Source: Muribaculaceae bacterium (GTDB lineage: Bacteria > Bacteroidota > Bacteroidia > Bacteroidales > Muribaculaceae). Taken from it: DNA of 64,000 bases. The position numbers and the translations under genes were made by a program. Positions 32,068-40,997 of this stretch are shown in pieces (position 1 is the stretch's first letter; each line of letters opens with the position of its first letter). The DNA lies in NCBI GenBank assembly GCA_023667285.1, contig JAMPAK010000001.1, forward strand, positions 510,283-574,282, in the 5' to 3' direction. The notes below the pieces were generated by a model. That model saw nothing but the letters and a program-made list of their open reading frames with translations, searched no databases and was not told the DNA's origin.

Positions 32068-34308
32068 TTATCTCACTCTCTCTGCGCGGCGGACTCCTTT
32101 GATCTTAAGAAGTTTGCGGCACAGATTGTCTACATCTTCGGTGTTGGACACATTCACTCCGAGGTCACACTCGAACACTTCTCCCTTGGCCTCAATGTTG
32201 AGCCGGCGGATGTCAATGCCCATTGTCGTGGAGATCTCGCGTGTGAGTTCGGAGAGGATGCCTAGGCGGTCTATCCCCTCGATGCGGACAGATGCCAGGA
32301 ATTTCTCTGTGATGTGGTCCCACCGGGCTGCAAGAATCCTGGGCCCGTAACTGGCCTTCAGCACCTGAGCGCGCGGACAGTTGAGGGAGTGTACCTCCAC
32401 TTGGCCTGAGTCTGTGATGAATCCCATGACATCGTCACCGGGGATGGGGCGGCAGCAGTCTGAGAGCAGAAAATTGCGCTCCTTATCGTTGAAACGTAGC
32501 ACATAGGTCTCCTTTCTGTTAATCTCCTGCGGAGTGGTCACCGGGGGTGTCTCTGGCTTCGACTGGCGGCGTCCGGCGGCTGTCTTGGCCGTCTTGATGC
32601 CGAGTTTGAAGAGGCGGCTGATGAGCCGCTTGGCTGTCGACGAGGTGTTGGCGTTGAGATAGTCGTCAATGGAGGCCTCTCCAGAGCCGAGGCGCTGGAA
32701 GAGTTCCTCGCGTGAGCGGACATGATAAGTCCCGAGGATTTTTGTCATCACATCGTTGTTAGGGACGATGTCGTTATCGGCCAGGAATTTCTCAAATCTC
32801 TTGCGTCCCTCCTCGATGAATGGTTGCTGCTCGCGCCTCAACTCCTTGCGCAGGCGTGTCCGCGCCTTGGCCGTGGCGAGAAATTTGATCCACTCGGCCT
32901 TGGGGCTTTGAGACTGTGAGGTGAGCACCTCCACCTGGTCGCCAGAATGTAGCCTGTAGGAGAGGGGGACGAGCTTATGGTTGATCTTTCCGGCTATACA
33001 ATGGTTGCCTAGTTCAGAGTGGAGCGAATAAGCCACATCGAGCACCGAAGACCCGGCCGGGAGGGTGAGGAGCTCACCCTTGGGGGTGAAGACAACAATC
33101 TCGCTCGAGAAGAGATTGAGTTTCAGCGTGTCGAGGAAGTCGATCGCATTAGGGTTGGGGTCATCGAGGATATCCTTGATGGTGCGCAGCCACACTGTGA
33201 GCTCGCTCTCCTCCTCAGTGGCACCCCCTATCTTATATTTCCAATGGGCGGCAAACCCCTTCTCGGCTATCTCGTCCATCCGGCGGGAGCGAATCTGCAC
33301 CTCCACCCAATTGCCCTGCGGACCCATCAGAGTGACATGGAGAGCCTGATAGCCGTTGGCCTTAGGTGTCACCACCCAGTCGCGTGTGCGCTCAGGATGA
33401 GGACGGTAGAGGTCTGTGAGAGCCGAATAGATGCGATAGCACATCTCCTTCTCCCCCTCCCCCTCGGGAACCTCAAAGATAATGCGCATGGCATAGAGGT
33501 CATACACCTCGTCAAAGGGAATCTGCTTGGTGTGCATCTTGCGCCAGATGGAATATACGCTCTTCACACGCGCCTTGGCCTCGTAGGTTATCCCCATAGA
33601 GTCTAGGCGGCGCAGGATAGGGGCGGCAAACAGTCCGTAGACCATCTCGCGCCCTGACTCGCTGCGCTTCAGCAGCGATGAGATGCGCTCATACTCGCCG
33701 GGATGCTCATATTTGAACGATAGGTCCTCGAGCTCAGTCTTGATGGCAAAGAGTCCAAGCCTGTGGGCAAGAGGAGCGTAGATGTAGAGCGTCTCGCCGG
33801 CTATCTTATACTGTTTGGCCGGAGCCATTGAACCGAGGGTGCGCATGTTGTGGAGGCGGTCAGCCATCTTGATCAGCACCACGCGGATGTCCTGGCTCAT
33901 GGTGAGCAGGAGCTTGCGGAAGTTCTCAGCCTGGGCCGATGCCTTGTCTCCGAAGATTCCTCCAGAAATCTTGGTCAGTCCCTCGACAAGTTCTGCAATC
34001 TTTTTGCCGAAATGGTTCTCGATATCCTCGACGGTAAACTCCGTATCCTCGACAACATCGTGGAGAAGCGCAGCGCATATCGACGTGGAGCCAAGTCCCA
34101 TCTCAGCCGAGACAATCCTGGCTACAGCGATGGGGTGGAGGATATATGGCTCGCCCGAGCGGCGGCGCACACCCTTGTGAGCCTCCTTGGCAAATCGATA
34201 TGCCCGCTCGATTATACCGATTTTCTTGCGGTGGTTGCTTGCAAGATAGCCATCGAGAAGTTCCTGATAGCGGGCTTCGACGATTTTGTCTTCTTCTTCA
34301 GGGGACAT
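32068..34308 (-). CDS. RelA/SpoT-family (p)ppGpp synthetase/hydrolase
   Basis: A 746-residue long RSH protein controlling the stringent response. Order: an HD hydrolase domain with RRSGEPYILHPIAVA and LLHDVVEDTEFT (about 55-100); a synthetase domain with KANGYQALHVTLMGPQGNWV and EVQIRSRRMDEIAEKGFAAHW; a TGS domain (VFTPKGELLTLPAGSSVLD, about 405-425); a conserved-Cys segment (SDCCRPIPGDDVMGF); and a C-terminal ACT domain. HD residues are intact, so it is probably bifunctional. 70 bases after manC on the same strand. Confidence 0.95.
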   Translation of the reverse strand: MSPEEEDKIVEARYQELLDGYLASNHRKKIGIIERAYRFAKEAHKGVRRRSGEPYILHPIAVARIVSAEMGLGSTSICAALLHDVVEDTEFTVEDIENHFGKKIAELVEGLTKISGGIFGDKASAQAENFRKLLLTMSQDIRVVLIKMADRLHNMRTLGSMAPAKQYKIAGETLYIYAPLAHRLGLFAIKTELEDLSFKYEHPGEYERISSLLKRSESGREMVYGLFAAPILRRLDSMGITYEAKARVKSVYSIWRKMHTKQIPFDEVYDLYAMRIIFEVPEGEGEKEMCYRIYSALTDLYRPHPERTRDWVVTPKANGYQALHVTLMGPQGNWVEVQIRSRRMDEIAEKGFAAHWKYKIGGATEEESELTVWLRTIKDILDDPNPNAIDFLDTLKLNLFSSEIVVFTPKGELLTLPAGSSVLDVAYSLHSELGNHCIAGKINHKLVPLSYRLHSGDQVEVLTSQSQSPKAEWIKFLATAKARTRLRKELRREQQPFIEEGRKRFEKFLADNDIVPNNDVMTKILGTYHVRSREELFQRLGSGEASIDDYLNANTSSTAKRLISRLFKLGIKTAKTAAGRRQSKPETPPVTTPQEINRKETYVLRFNDKERNFLLSDCCRPIPGDDVMGFITDSGQVEVHSLNCPRAQVLKASYGPRILAARWDHITEKFLASVRIEGIDRLGILSELTREISTTMGIDIRRLNIEAKGEVFECDLGVNVSNTEDVDNLCRKLLKIKGVRRAERVR

Positions 34309-34378
34309 ATAGTGATGAGAGGTGAGAGGTGGGGGAAATGAATTACACTACAATTGTCGACGGGGAGTATAAGCGGGT

Positions 34379-35458
34379 TCAGAGAAACTCCTCGCCATAC
34401 TCAATCTTGACGTCGTTGACCATCTGCTTGATGCGCTGTTCCTCAGACATGGGACAGATGAGCAGCACGTCGCCTGTGTCGGCCACGATATATCCCTCAA
34501 GGTCGTTCAGCACGACGAGTTTGCCCGAGGGGACGGCTATCATGTTGTTACTGGCATCGTGGGCAAGCACATGGGCGTCGCGTGTGACGTTGCCGTTGCT
34601 GTCCTTCGTGGAGTTATCATAGAGCGAGCTCCATGTCCCAAGGTCGTTCCATGCGAAGCTCACACACTCCACAAAGACATTGTCGGCCTTCTCCATCACG
34701 GCATAGTCGATGGAGTTGGCGGGGCAAGCCTCGAAATTAGACTCGATGAACTCCTTCTCGCGCGGTGTGCCAAGCAGCCCCGCGCCGCGGTCGAATAGGA
34801 GGGTGAGGTCCGGGACATACTTGTGGAGCGCTGAGATGATAGAATCAGCCCTCCAGAGGAAGATTCCGGCGTTCCAGAAGAACTCGCCTGACTGGATGAA
34901 GACCTTGGCCAGCTCGATGTCGGGCTTCTCGGTGAAGGTCTTCACTTTCAGAATCCCAGGTGAGACCTCGCGGCCTATCTGGATATAGCCATAGCCGGTC
35001 TCGGGACGTGTGGGGGCTATGCCGAGGGTGAGCAAGGCATCTTGAGCCTCCACGAAGTCAAATCCGCGGCGGACACAGTCGGCAAACACCGTCTCGCCGG
35101 TGATGAGGTGATCTGAGGGGGTCACAATCATCGATGCCTCAGGGTCGAGGGCATGGATGTGATATGCCGCCCATGCTATGCACGGGGCGGTGTTGCGCCG
35201 CGCCGGCTCAAGCAGGATATTGTGTGGCTCGATATCGGGCAATTGCTCATGTATCAGAGAGGCATAGCGAGCGTTTGTGACGACGACTATATTCTCCTTG
35301 GGGACTATGGGAAGTATGCGGTCATAAGACATCTGTAGCAGTGAGCGCCCTGTCCCCAGAAAGTCTATGAACTGTTTGGGACAGTCCTCGCGTGAGTAGG
35401 GCCAGAACCGGCTCCCCACTCCGCCACACATGATGACACAATAGCGGTGAGATGACAT
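34379..35458 (-). CDS. Mannose-1-phosphate guanylyltransferase
   Basis: A 359-residue nucleotidyltransferase producing GDP-mannose from mannose-1-phosphate and GTP for surface glycans. Signatures: CGGVGSRFWPYSREDCPKQF (pyrophosphorylase loop, about 11-30), TPSDHLI, and the FTEKPD and FFWNAGIFLW segments; the second domain ends in a left-handed beta helix (VPSGKLVVLNDLEGYIVADT). It lacks the C-terminal isomerase domain of bifunctional enzymes. A TATCTTAG about 45 bases upstream is an imperfect -7 box. Confidence 0.93.
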   Translation of the reverse strand: MSSHRYCVIMCGGVGSRFWPYSREDCPKQFIDFLGTGRSLLQMSYDRILPIVPKENIVVVTNARYASLIHEQLPDIEPHNILLEPARRNTAPCIAWAAYHIHALDPEASMIVTPSDHLITGETVFADCVRRGFDFVEAQDALLTLGIAPTRPETGYGYIQIGREVSPGILKVKTFTEKPDIELAKVFIQSGEFFWNAGIFLWRADSIISALHKYVPDLTLLFDRGAGLLGTPREKEFIESNFEACPANSIDYAVMEKADNVFVECVSFAWNDLGTWSSLYDNSTKDSNGNVTRDAHVLAHDASNNMIAVPSGKLVVLNDLEGYIVADTGDVLLICPMSEEQRIKQMVNDVKIEYGEEFL

Positions 35459-35534
35459 GATATAGGGTTTGTTTTTGTTTTTCTTTCAGGCCGCTAAGAT
35501 ACAAATTTTTTTTGTATTCATTACAATGAAAAAT

Positions 35535-35564
35535 CCCCGGCCGCCTCAAAGCGAGGCGCCGGGG
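35535..35564 (-). terminator. Rho-independent terminator after secDF
   Basis: Stem CCCCGG + CGCCTC / GAGGCG + CCGGGG with one unpaired C and a five-base loop. On the minus strand it is followed by ATTTTTCATT, 33 bases after the secDF stop. Confidence 0.75.
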
Positions 35565-35597
35565 ACATGAGATTTTACAGTGGTGACAATGTCCGTA

Positions 35598-38474
35598 TCA
35601 CTTGTTGCGGCGAGCATCAGTGATATATGCCACAGGGGCTGCCACAAACATTGTGGCAAGTGTACCAATGATAACACCCCAAATCATGGCGAAGACAAAT
35701 GAGCGGATGGCATCGCCGCCGAGGATGAAGATGCACAGCAACACGAGGAGTGTTGAGGTCGAGGTCATCACTGTTCGGCCGAGAGTTGAGTTGATAGAGG
35801 CGTTTATGGTGTCAAAGAAGCTCTGCTTGGGATAGAGACCCACATTCTCGCGCACACGGTCGAAGACCACCACGGTGTCGTTGATCTGATAACCAATCAC
35901 AGTGAGGATGGCTGCGATGAACGACTGGTCAATCTCCATGGCGAAGGGGAAGACGCCCTGGAAGATGGAGTAGAAGCCGATGATGGTGAATGCTGTGAAC
36001 GCTACGGCTGCAAGCGCGCCTACTGAGAAGGCCACGTTGCGGAAGCGCAGAAGGATGTAGAGGAACATGGCGATGAGGGCGATGGTCACAGCGATATAGG
36101 CGTCTGTGCGCATGTCGTTGGCCACGGTAGGACCTACTTTCTGTGATGACTGGATGCCTATCATCTCGTTTGTGGTCGAGAAGTCCTCCATGTTCATTCC
36201 GTTGAGCTCGTCGGCAAGGCCGTTGTAGAGAATCTTGGTGATCTCCTCGTCGATGCCCTCGGCGTCAGAATCTATCTTATAGTTGGTCGAGATACGCACC
36301 TTGGTGTCATCGTCGATGGTGATGACGCTGAGCTGTGCGCCCTCAAAGAGGGGCTGCAGTTTGGCCTGGAGCTCGTGTGTCTTCACTGGATGGTCAAACT
36401 GGACAACATAGTTGCGTCCACCTGAGAAGTCGATGCCCTGGTTGAGGCCACGTGCGAAGAAACTTACAATCACTACAAGGACAATCACTCCCACGGTGAT
36501 GAAGCTGACCTTGCGTGCGCCAAGGAAGTTGAAGTGTGAACCCTTGAACATCTTGGCTGAGAGGGCTGTGGTGAAGGTGAGGTTCTGGAAGGGCTTAGTC
36601 TTGGCACACATGATGTAGATGAGGCGTGTGAGGAAGACTGCCGTGAAGAATGAGCAGATGATGCCGATGATGAGCGTGGTGGCAAATCCCTTGATGGGGC
36701 CGGTTCCGAAGAGGAGCAGGATCACACCGGTGATGATAGATGTGAGGTTCGAGTCGAAGATGGCTGAGAAGGCGTTTGAGTAGCCGTCTGAGATGGCGGT
36801 CTGGACATTCTTGCCTGCGCGGAGTTCCTCTTTGGCGCGCTCATAGATGAGCACATTGGCGTCCACTGCCATGCCGAGTGCAAGCACGATACCGGCAATG
36901 CCCGAGAGGGTCAGCACTGCCTGGAAGGAGGCGAGGATGCCGAATGTGAAGAAGATGTTGAAAATCAGGGCCACATTGGCGATAAGGCCGGGGATGGGGC
37001 CATAGATGAGGCACATGAAAATCATCAGTAGCACAAGTGCTATGATGAACGACCAGAGACCGTCGTGGATGGCCTGCTCGCCAAGCGACGGGCCGATGAC
37101 TGTGTCAGAGATGATGTCGACCTTGGCGGCCATCTTACCTGACTTCAGCACGTTGGCAAGGTCCTTTGCCTCGTCGGTGGTGAAGTCGCCGGTGATCTGT
37201 GAGCGGCCACCCTCGATTACTGAGTTGACACGGGGGGCTGAGTAAACCTGGTCGTCAAGCACAATTGCCACCTGCTTCTCGATGTTTGCGGCGGTGATGC
37301 GTGCCCACTGGCGGGCTGCCTCTGGCTTCATGTTCATGCTCACATAGTTGCCACCCTGCATGGGGTCGTAGTCTGATGTGGCGGTTGTGATGACATCGCC
37401 GCTCAGGGCTGCCTTGCCGTTGGTGGTCTTGAGGGCAACGAGCTGATAGATGGCAAGATTGCGCTTTCCGCGGATGGAGTCGTCAATCTGCACGATCTCA
37501 GGCTTGAATTCCCAGGCAAGTTTCACGTTTGAGGGGAGTATGCGCTTTGCAGCGGGAGAGGCGAGAAGCGCGTTGATGGTGTCGCGTGCGGTCTCAGAGG
37601 CTGCGCCCACACCGATGAGGTTTCTTTGATTGCCCACCTGGAGGAAGTAGTCGAAGAGACCCTTGCCGTCTCCCATCGAGTCTGTGCGGAGTGTGTTGTC
37701 GAGTTGCTGGAGTGCACCGGCAATCTCGTTGAAGGGTGTTGTCTCATAGAACTCGAGGTTAGCGCTCGATTTGAGAAGCTCCCTCACACGCTCATGCTCC
37801 TTGACACCGGGGAGCTCGAGCAGGATTTGACCATCCTTCTCAAGTTCCTGGATGTTGGGGGCTACGACGCCAAACTGGTCTATACGGGTGCGAAGCACGT
37901 TGGTCGACGAGCTCACGCGGTCCTTCACCTCCTGCTTGAGGGCGTTCTTCACGGCGTTGAGGTCCTGGCCGCGCTGCACCTGGTCCTTGAATACCACAGA
38001 GAGGTCTCCCTGGGGGTCGAGTTTGCGATATTCCTCGCAGAAGATGTCGATATAGTCGGCCGATTTGTTGACGCGTGCCACAGAGTCGGCGTTGGCGACT
38101 GCAGTATTGAAATAGGGGTTGCCCTCGGCGTTGGCCATGGAGCGAAGGATGTCAGGGACAGACACCTGGAGGGTGACGTTCATACCACCCTTGAGGTCGA
38201 GACCCAGTCCGACGGCTAATTTCTGAACTTCATTGAATGTGTAACCGAGATAGACCTTCTCGTTAGCGATGTTTTTGATGTAGTCGCTGTAGGCCTTACG
38301 CTTGGTGTCCGGCGAGTTGTTGTCCTTGGCAGCCTCTGCTGCTGCATATTCCTCGGCCTTCTTCTCATAACTGTTTGTCACAGCAGTGAAGGAGAGGTAG
38401 AATGCGCAGATGAGCACCAGAAAGATGGCAATCACGCCTGCGACAACGCTTCCCAAAGATCCTTTGCTTTGCAT
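35598..38474 (-). CDS. secDF: Protein translocase subunit SecDF (fused)
   Basis: A 958-residue fusion of SecD and SecF, the proton-driven accessory to SecYEG. An N-terminal membrane helix (about 10-30) leads into a large periplasmic domain that includes the SecD signature GLDLKGGMNVTLQV (about 91-104). Six helices with ALGMAVDANVLIYERAKEEL follow. The SecF part starts near 640 and includes GIDFSGGRNYVVQF and its own six helices with TVIGYQINDTVVVFDRVREN. Fusion is usual in Bacteroidetes. Single gene with its own promoter and terminator. Confidence 0.97.
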   Translation of the reverse strand: MQSKGSLGSVVAGVIAIFLVLICAFYLSFTAVTNSYEKKAEEYAAAEAAKDNNSPDTKRKAYSDYIKNIANEKVYLGYTFNEVQKLAVGLGLDLKGGMNVTLQVSVPDILRSMANAEGNPYFNTAVANADSVARVNKSADYIDIFCEEYRKLDPQGDLSVVFKDQVQRGQDLNAVKNALKQEVKDRVSSSTNVLRTRIDQFGVVAPNIQELEKDGQILLELPGVKEHERVRELLKSSANLEFYETTPFNEIAGALQQLDNTLRTDSMGDGKGLFDYFLQVGNQRNLIGVGAASETARDTINALLASPAAKRILPSNVKLAWEFKPEIVQIDDSIRGKRNLAIYQLVALKTTNGKAALSGDVITTATSDYDPMQGGNYVSMNMKPEAARQWARITAANIEKQVAIVLDDQVYSAPRVNSVIEGGRSQITGDFTTDEAKDLANVLKSGKMAAKVDIISDTVIGPSLGEQAIHDGLWSFIIALVLLMIFMCLIYGPIPGLIANVALIFNIFFTFGILASFQAVLTLSGIAGIVLALGMAVDANVLIYERAKEELRAGKNVQTAISDGYSNAFSAIFDSNLTSIITGVILLLFGTGPIKGFATTLIIGIICSFFTAVFLTRLIYIMCAKTKPFQNLTFTTALSAKMFKGSHFNFLGARKVSFITVGVIVLVVIVSFFARGLNQGIDFSGGRNYVVQFDHPVKTHELQAKLQPLFEGAQLSVITIDDDTKVRISTNYKIDSDAEGIDEEITKILYNGLADELNGMNMEDFSTTNEMIGIQSSQKVGPTVANDMRTDAYIAVTIALIAMFLYILLRFRNVAFSVGALAAVAFTAFTIIGFYSIFQGVFPFAMEIDQSFIAAILTVIGYQINDTVVVFDRVRENVGLYPKQSFFDTINASINSTLGRTVMTSTSTLLVLLCIFILGGDAIRSFVFAMIWGVIIGTLATMFVAAPVAYITDARRNK

Positions 38475-38568
38475 TGTGTTGTTTAAACTAATTGGGTATT
38501 AATGAATTAAGTATTTATTTCAGATGTCGATGTGGGCAGGACACACTTCGCCCTGCCATTTTGGAGGG

Positions 38569-38576
38569 CAAATATA
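38569..38576 (-). promoter_or_regulatory. -7 promoter box for secDF
   Basis: The minus strand reads TATATTTG (TAnnTTTG), 94 bases upstream of the secDF ATG at 38474. Confidence 0.5.
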
Positions 38577-38666
38577 CGGATTTTTTTTGATATTCCATCC
38601 CTTTTTCGTAACTATTAACAAAGCGATGGGCGATTGACTCAGATGATTGACTTACATTTCTGTGCT

Positions 38667-39584
38667 TCACCGGCCTGTCAACGAGATGGCGGCAGCGGTG
38701 AAGTCGGCGTCGGTGAGAGTGGAGGAAAGCCAGTGGACGGGGATGGGGGCGATGCGGCGCTCCATCCCCCTGAACCATGTCATCTGCCGCTTGGCGAACT
38801 GATGGATGGCTATCTCAAGCCCCTTGGTCATCTCAGGGAGTGTCATGGCACCTGTCAGATAGAGGGTGAGATATTTGTATTCAAGCCCGTAGTAGATGAG
38901 GTCCTCAGGGGCTATCCCTGAGGCGAGCAGGCGGCTCACCTCGTCGACCATTCCTGACTCCAAGCGTGTGTGGAGCCTCCGGGTGATGAGGCTGCGGCGC
39001 GTCTCGCGGTCTATGTCTACCCCTATCACTATTGCGTCTGTCTCGGGGTGAGGTGTGGCGAGTCGGGCTGCATCAGGGTGGGCCTCATAGTAGGTCTGTA
39101 TCTCAATGGCGCGGATGGCTCTGGCAGCAGTGTCGACGTCGGTTGTGTTGTGGAGCGCTTTCATGGCTGCGAGCCGCTCAGTGAGCACTTCGATTGGAAG
39201 GCCGCGTAGCGACGCGCGGAGTTCAGGATTCTCCGGGACGGGGGGGAGTGCCAGACCCTTGATGATGCTCTCCACATAAAGCCCCGTGCCTCCACAGACT
39301 ATGACACGTCTTCCTCGCGCCTCAATCTCACGGCGTGCCTCACGGAAATCCCGCAGATATTCAAAGAGGTTATATTTGTATCCTGCCGGACAGATGTCTA
39401 TGAGATGGACGGGGATGGAGCCATATTCATCAAGGTCTTTCCCTGTCCCCAGGTCCATCCCGCGATAGACCTGGCGCGAGTCTGCGCTGATGATCTCAGC
39501 GTCAAGCTCGCGGGCAAGGTTTACGGCCCGGCGGGTCTTGCCTGAGGCCGTCGGGCCTGTGATGATGATGAGCGGTGCTGGCAT
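38667..39584 (-). CDS. miaA: tRNA dimethylallyltransferase
   Basis: MiaA adds a dimethylallyl group to A37 of tRNAs reading UNN codons. The 305-residue protein from ATG 39584 has the P-loop ITGPTASGKT (about 6-15), the DSRQVYRGMDLGTGK segment, VCGGTGLYVESIIKGL and the QFAKRQMTWFR C-terminal motif. A GTG at 39602 would overlap the upstream gene by four bases (GTGA) and is an alternative start adding six residues. Confidence 0.95.
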   Translation of the reverse strand: MPAPLIIITGPTASGKTRRAVNLARELDAEIISADSRQVYRGMDLGTGKDLDEYGSIPVHLIDICPAGYKYNLFEYLRDFREARREIEARGRRVIVCGGTGLYVESIIKGLALPPVPENPELRASLRGLPIEVLTERLAAMKALHNTTDVDTAARAIRAIEIQTYYEAHPDAARLATPHPETDAIVIGVDIDRETRRSLITRRLHTRLESGMVDEVSRLLASGIAPEDLIYYGLEYKYLTLYLTGAMTLPEMTKGLEIAIHQFAKRQMTWFRGMERRIAPIPVHWLSSTLTDADFTAAAISLTGR

Positions 39585-39598
39585 GGTCAGGGGTGATG

Positions 39599-40936
39599 TC
39601 ACTGTCTGCTGCCCACGAGCCGGTTGAGGAATCGGCGCAGGTGGAAGAGGGGTTTGTCCTCATTGAAGTGTGCCACACGGAGCCATCTGGGGGAGTTGAA
39701 GTCTACATCCCAGTCCATGATGCCCTTGATGCGGAACACGGGGCGATAATTTTTCACCTTATATAGACGCCGTCCCGTTATGTCATATGTCTTCCAGGCC
39801 ATAGCCACAGTGTAGAGACGATGGATCTCGGCGGCCATCATGGGGTTGAGTTCACGGTTGTGTAGCAGGCGCTCGAGTTCGGAGAGATTATACCATCGGC
39901 CATTGAACAGTGAGTGGCCTGTGGCGAGTGAGGGATCATGAAGCGAGCAGATGTAGTGGAATATGTTGTGTGAGCCCGTAGAGTCCTCTGAGTAGTACAT
40001 GAAGCGTAGGTCAAAGTCATCGGCGGGTATCTGGCTGATGTCTGTGAAGATGGTGCGCGCTCGCTCGTTGGTGAACTCACGGCGATAGTTGAGGGTCAGC
40101 ACGGCCGGGGTGTCAAAGCCTGAGATGCCGGGGATATCGCTGAACTCCTCATGGCGAGATAGGAACACATTGTCACCTGAGACGATGATAAACCGTATAG
40201 AGGTGGTGGCGTTCGGTGTGTGTTGGTCCTGCTCGACCGTCTGATAGTAGTAGGCCCAGATGGTGAAGTAGCGTGTGGCCAGATAGACAACCGATATCAG
40301 ATAGAGGATCACCGGCACCCACCCAAGGAAGAACTTGTCGGGGACATTGATGTTGACATTGATATAGAAGGTGGCATAATAGCCCCATGAGACAAGGCTG
40401 AGGACGGCCGAGACGGCTATGAGGAAGTAGCGTTGGTAGCGGCTCTCCTGAGAGAAGAGATTTCCGATGAATCCTCGCTCGGCTGTCGTCCCGAGTATGG
40501 CCATGCACTCACAGCATGTGTGATAGCGGTCGCCGCGCATGTGTGCCAGAAGGGCATTTAAGAGTGTGACGGGCGAGATGATCAGCACTGTCAGGAATGG
40601 TATCTGGCGGTTGAGCAGCTCAGACTCAAAGAAGTGGTCGACGATTCCGCGGGTGTAGCTGATTAGGATAAGCACCATGATGAAGCCCGACATGGTGAGC
40701 GAGCGGATGGCTATGGCTGGTATGAGGGGACATACGGCCGAGCGTGAACGGAGCGATGAGTTGTTGTAGAGCGCCAGGAGTCCGGCCAGGATGAAGGTAA
40801 TCACGGGGACCACTATGGCAGGAGTGTAGACGCTTACTATGTTGGGTATGCAGAGGGCTCCGAAGGCCACAATCCAGTTAAGCCAAAGGTTGAAGATTGC
40901 GGTCTCGTTGGAGATATTGCGTTCAGGGGAAGACAT
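39599..40936 (-). CDS. Unknown multi-pass membrane protein
   Basis: A 445-residue protein with about seven hydrophobic segments: roughly 15-60 (three), 80-97, 115-135, 175-195 and 205-225. It then has a soluble C-terminal half of about 215 residues rich in Arg, Tyr and Asp. A Cys pair, HTCCECMAIL, lies in a loop near 147. I do not recognise a family. The context (DPP-IV upstream by 61 bases, miaA downstream, near-zero spacing) suggests co-transcription but gives no function. The soluble half contains FDLRFMYYSEDSTGSHN and a repeated Arg-rich end. Confidence 0.6.
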   Translation of the reverse strand: MSSPERNISNETAIFNLWLNWIVAFGALCIPNIVSVYTPAIVVPVITFILAGLLALYNNSSLRSRSAVCPLIPAIAIRSLTMSGFIMVLILISYTRGIVDHFFESELLNRQIPFLTVLIISPVTLLNALLAHMRGDRYHTCCECMAILGTTAERGFIGNLFSQESRYQRYFLIAVSAVLSLVSWGYYATFYINVNINVPDKFFLGWVPVILYLISVVYLATRYFTIWAYYYQTVEQDQHTPNATTSIRFIIVSGDNVFLSRHEEFSDIPGISGFDTPAVLTLNYRREFTNERARTIFTDISQIPADDFDLRFMYYSEDSTGSHNIFHYICSLHDPSLATGHSLFNGRWYNLSELERLLHNRELNPMMAAEIHRLYTVAMAWKTYDITGRRLYKVKNYRPVFRIKGIMDWDVDFNSPRWLRVAHFNEDKPLFHLRRFLNRLVGSRQ

Positions 40937-40997
40937 CTAGTGGAGATGAATTTTTTTGTGGGGATTGAGGGTGGACAGAGTCCAGAGGTCAGTTCAA

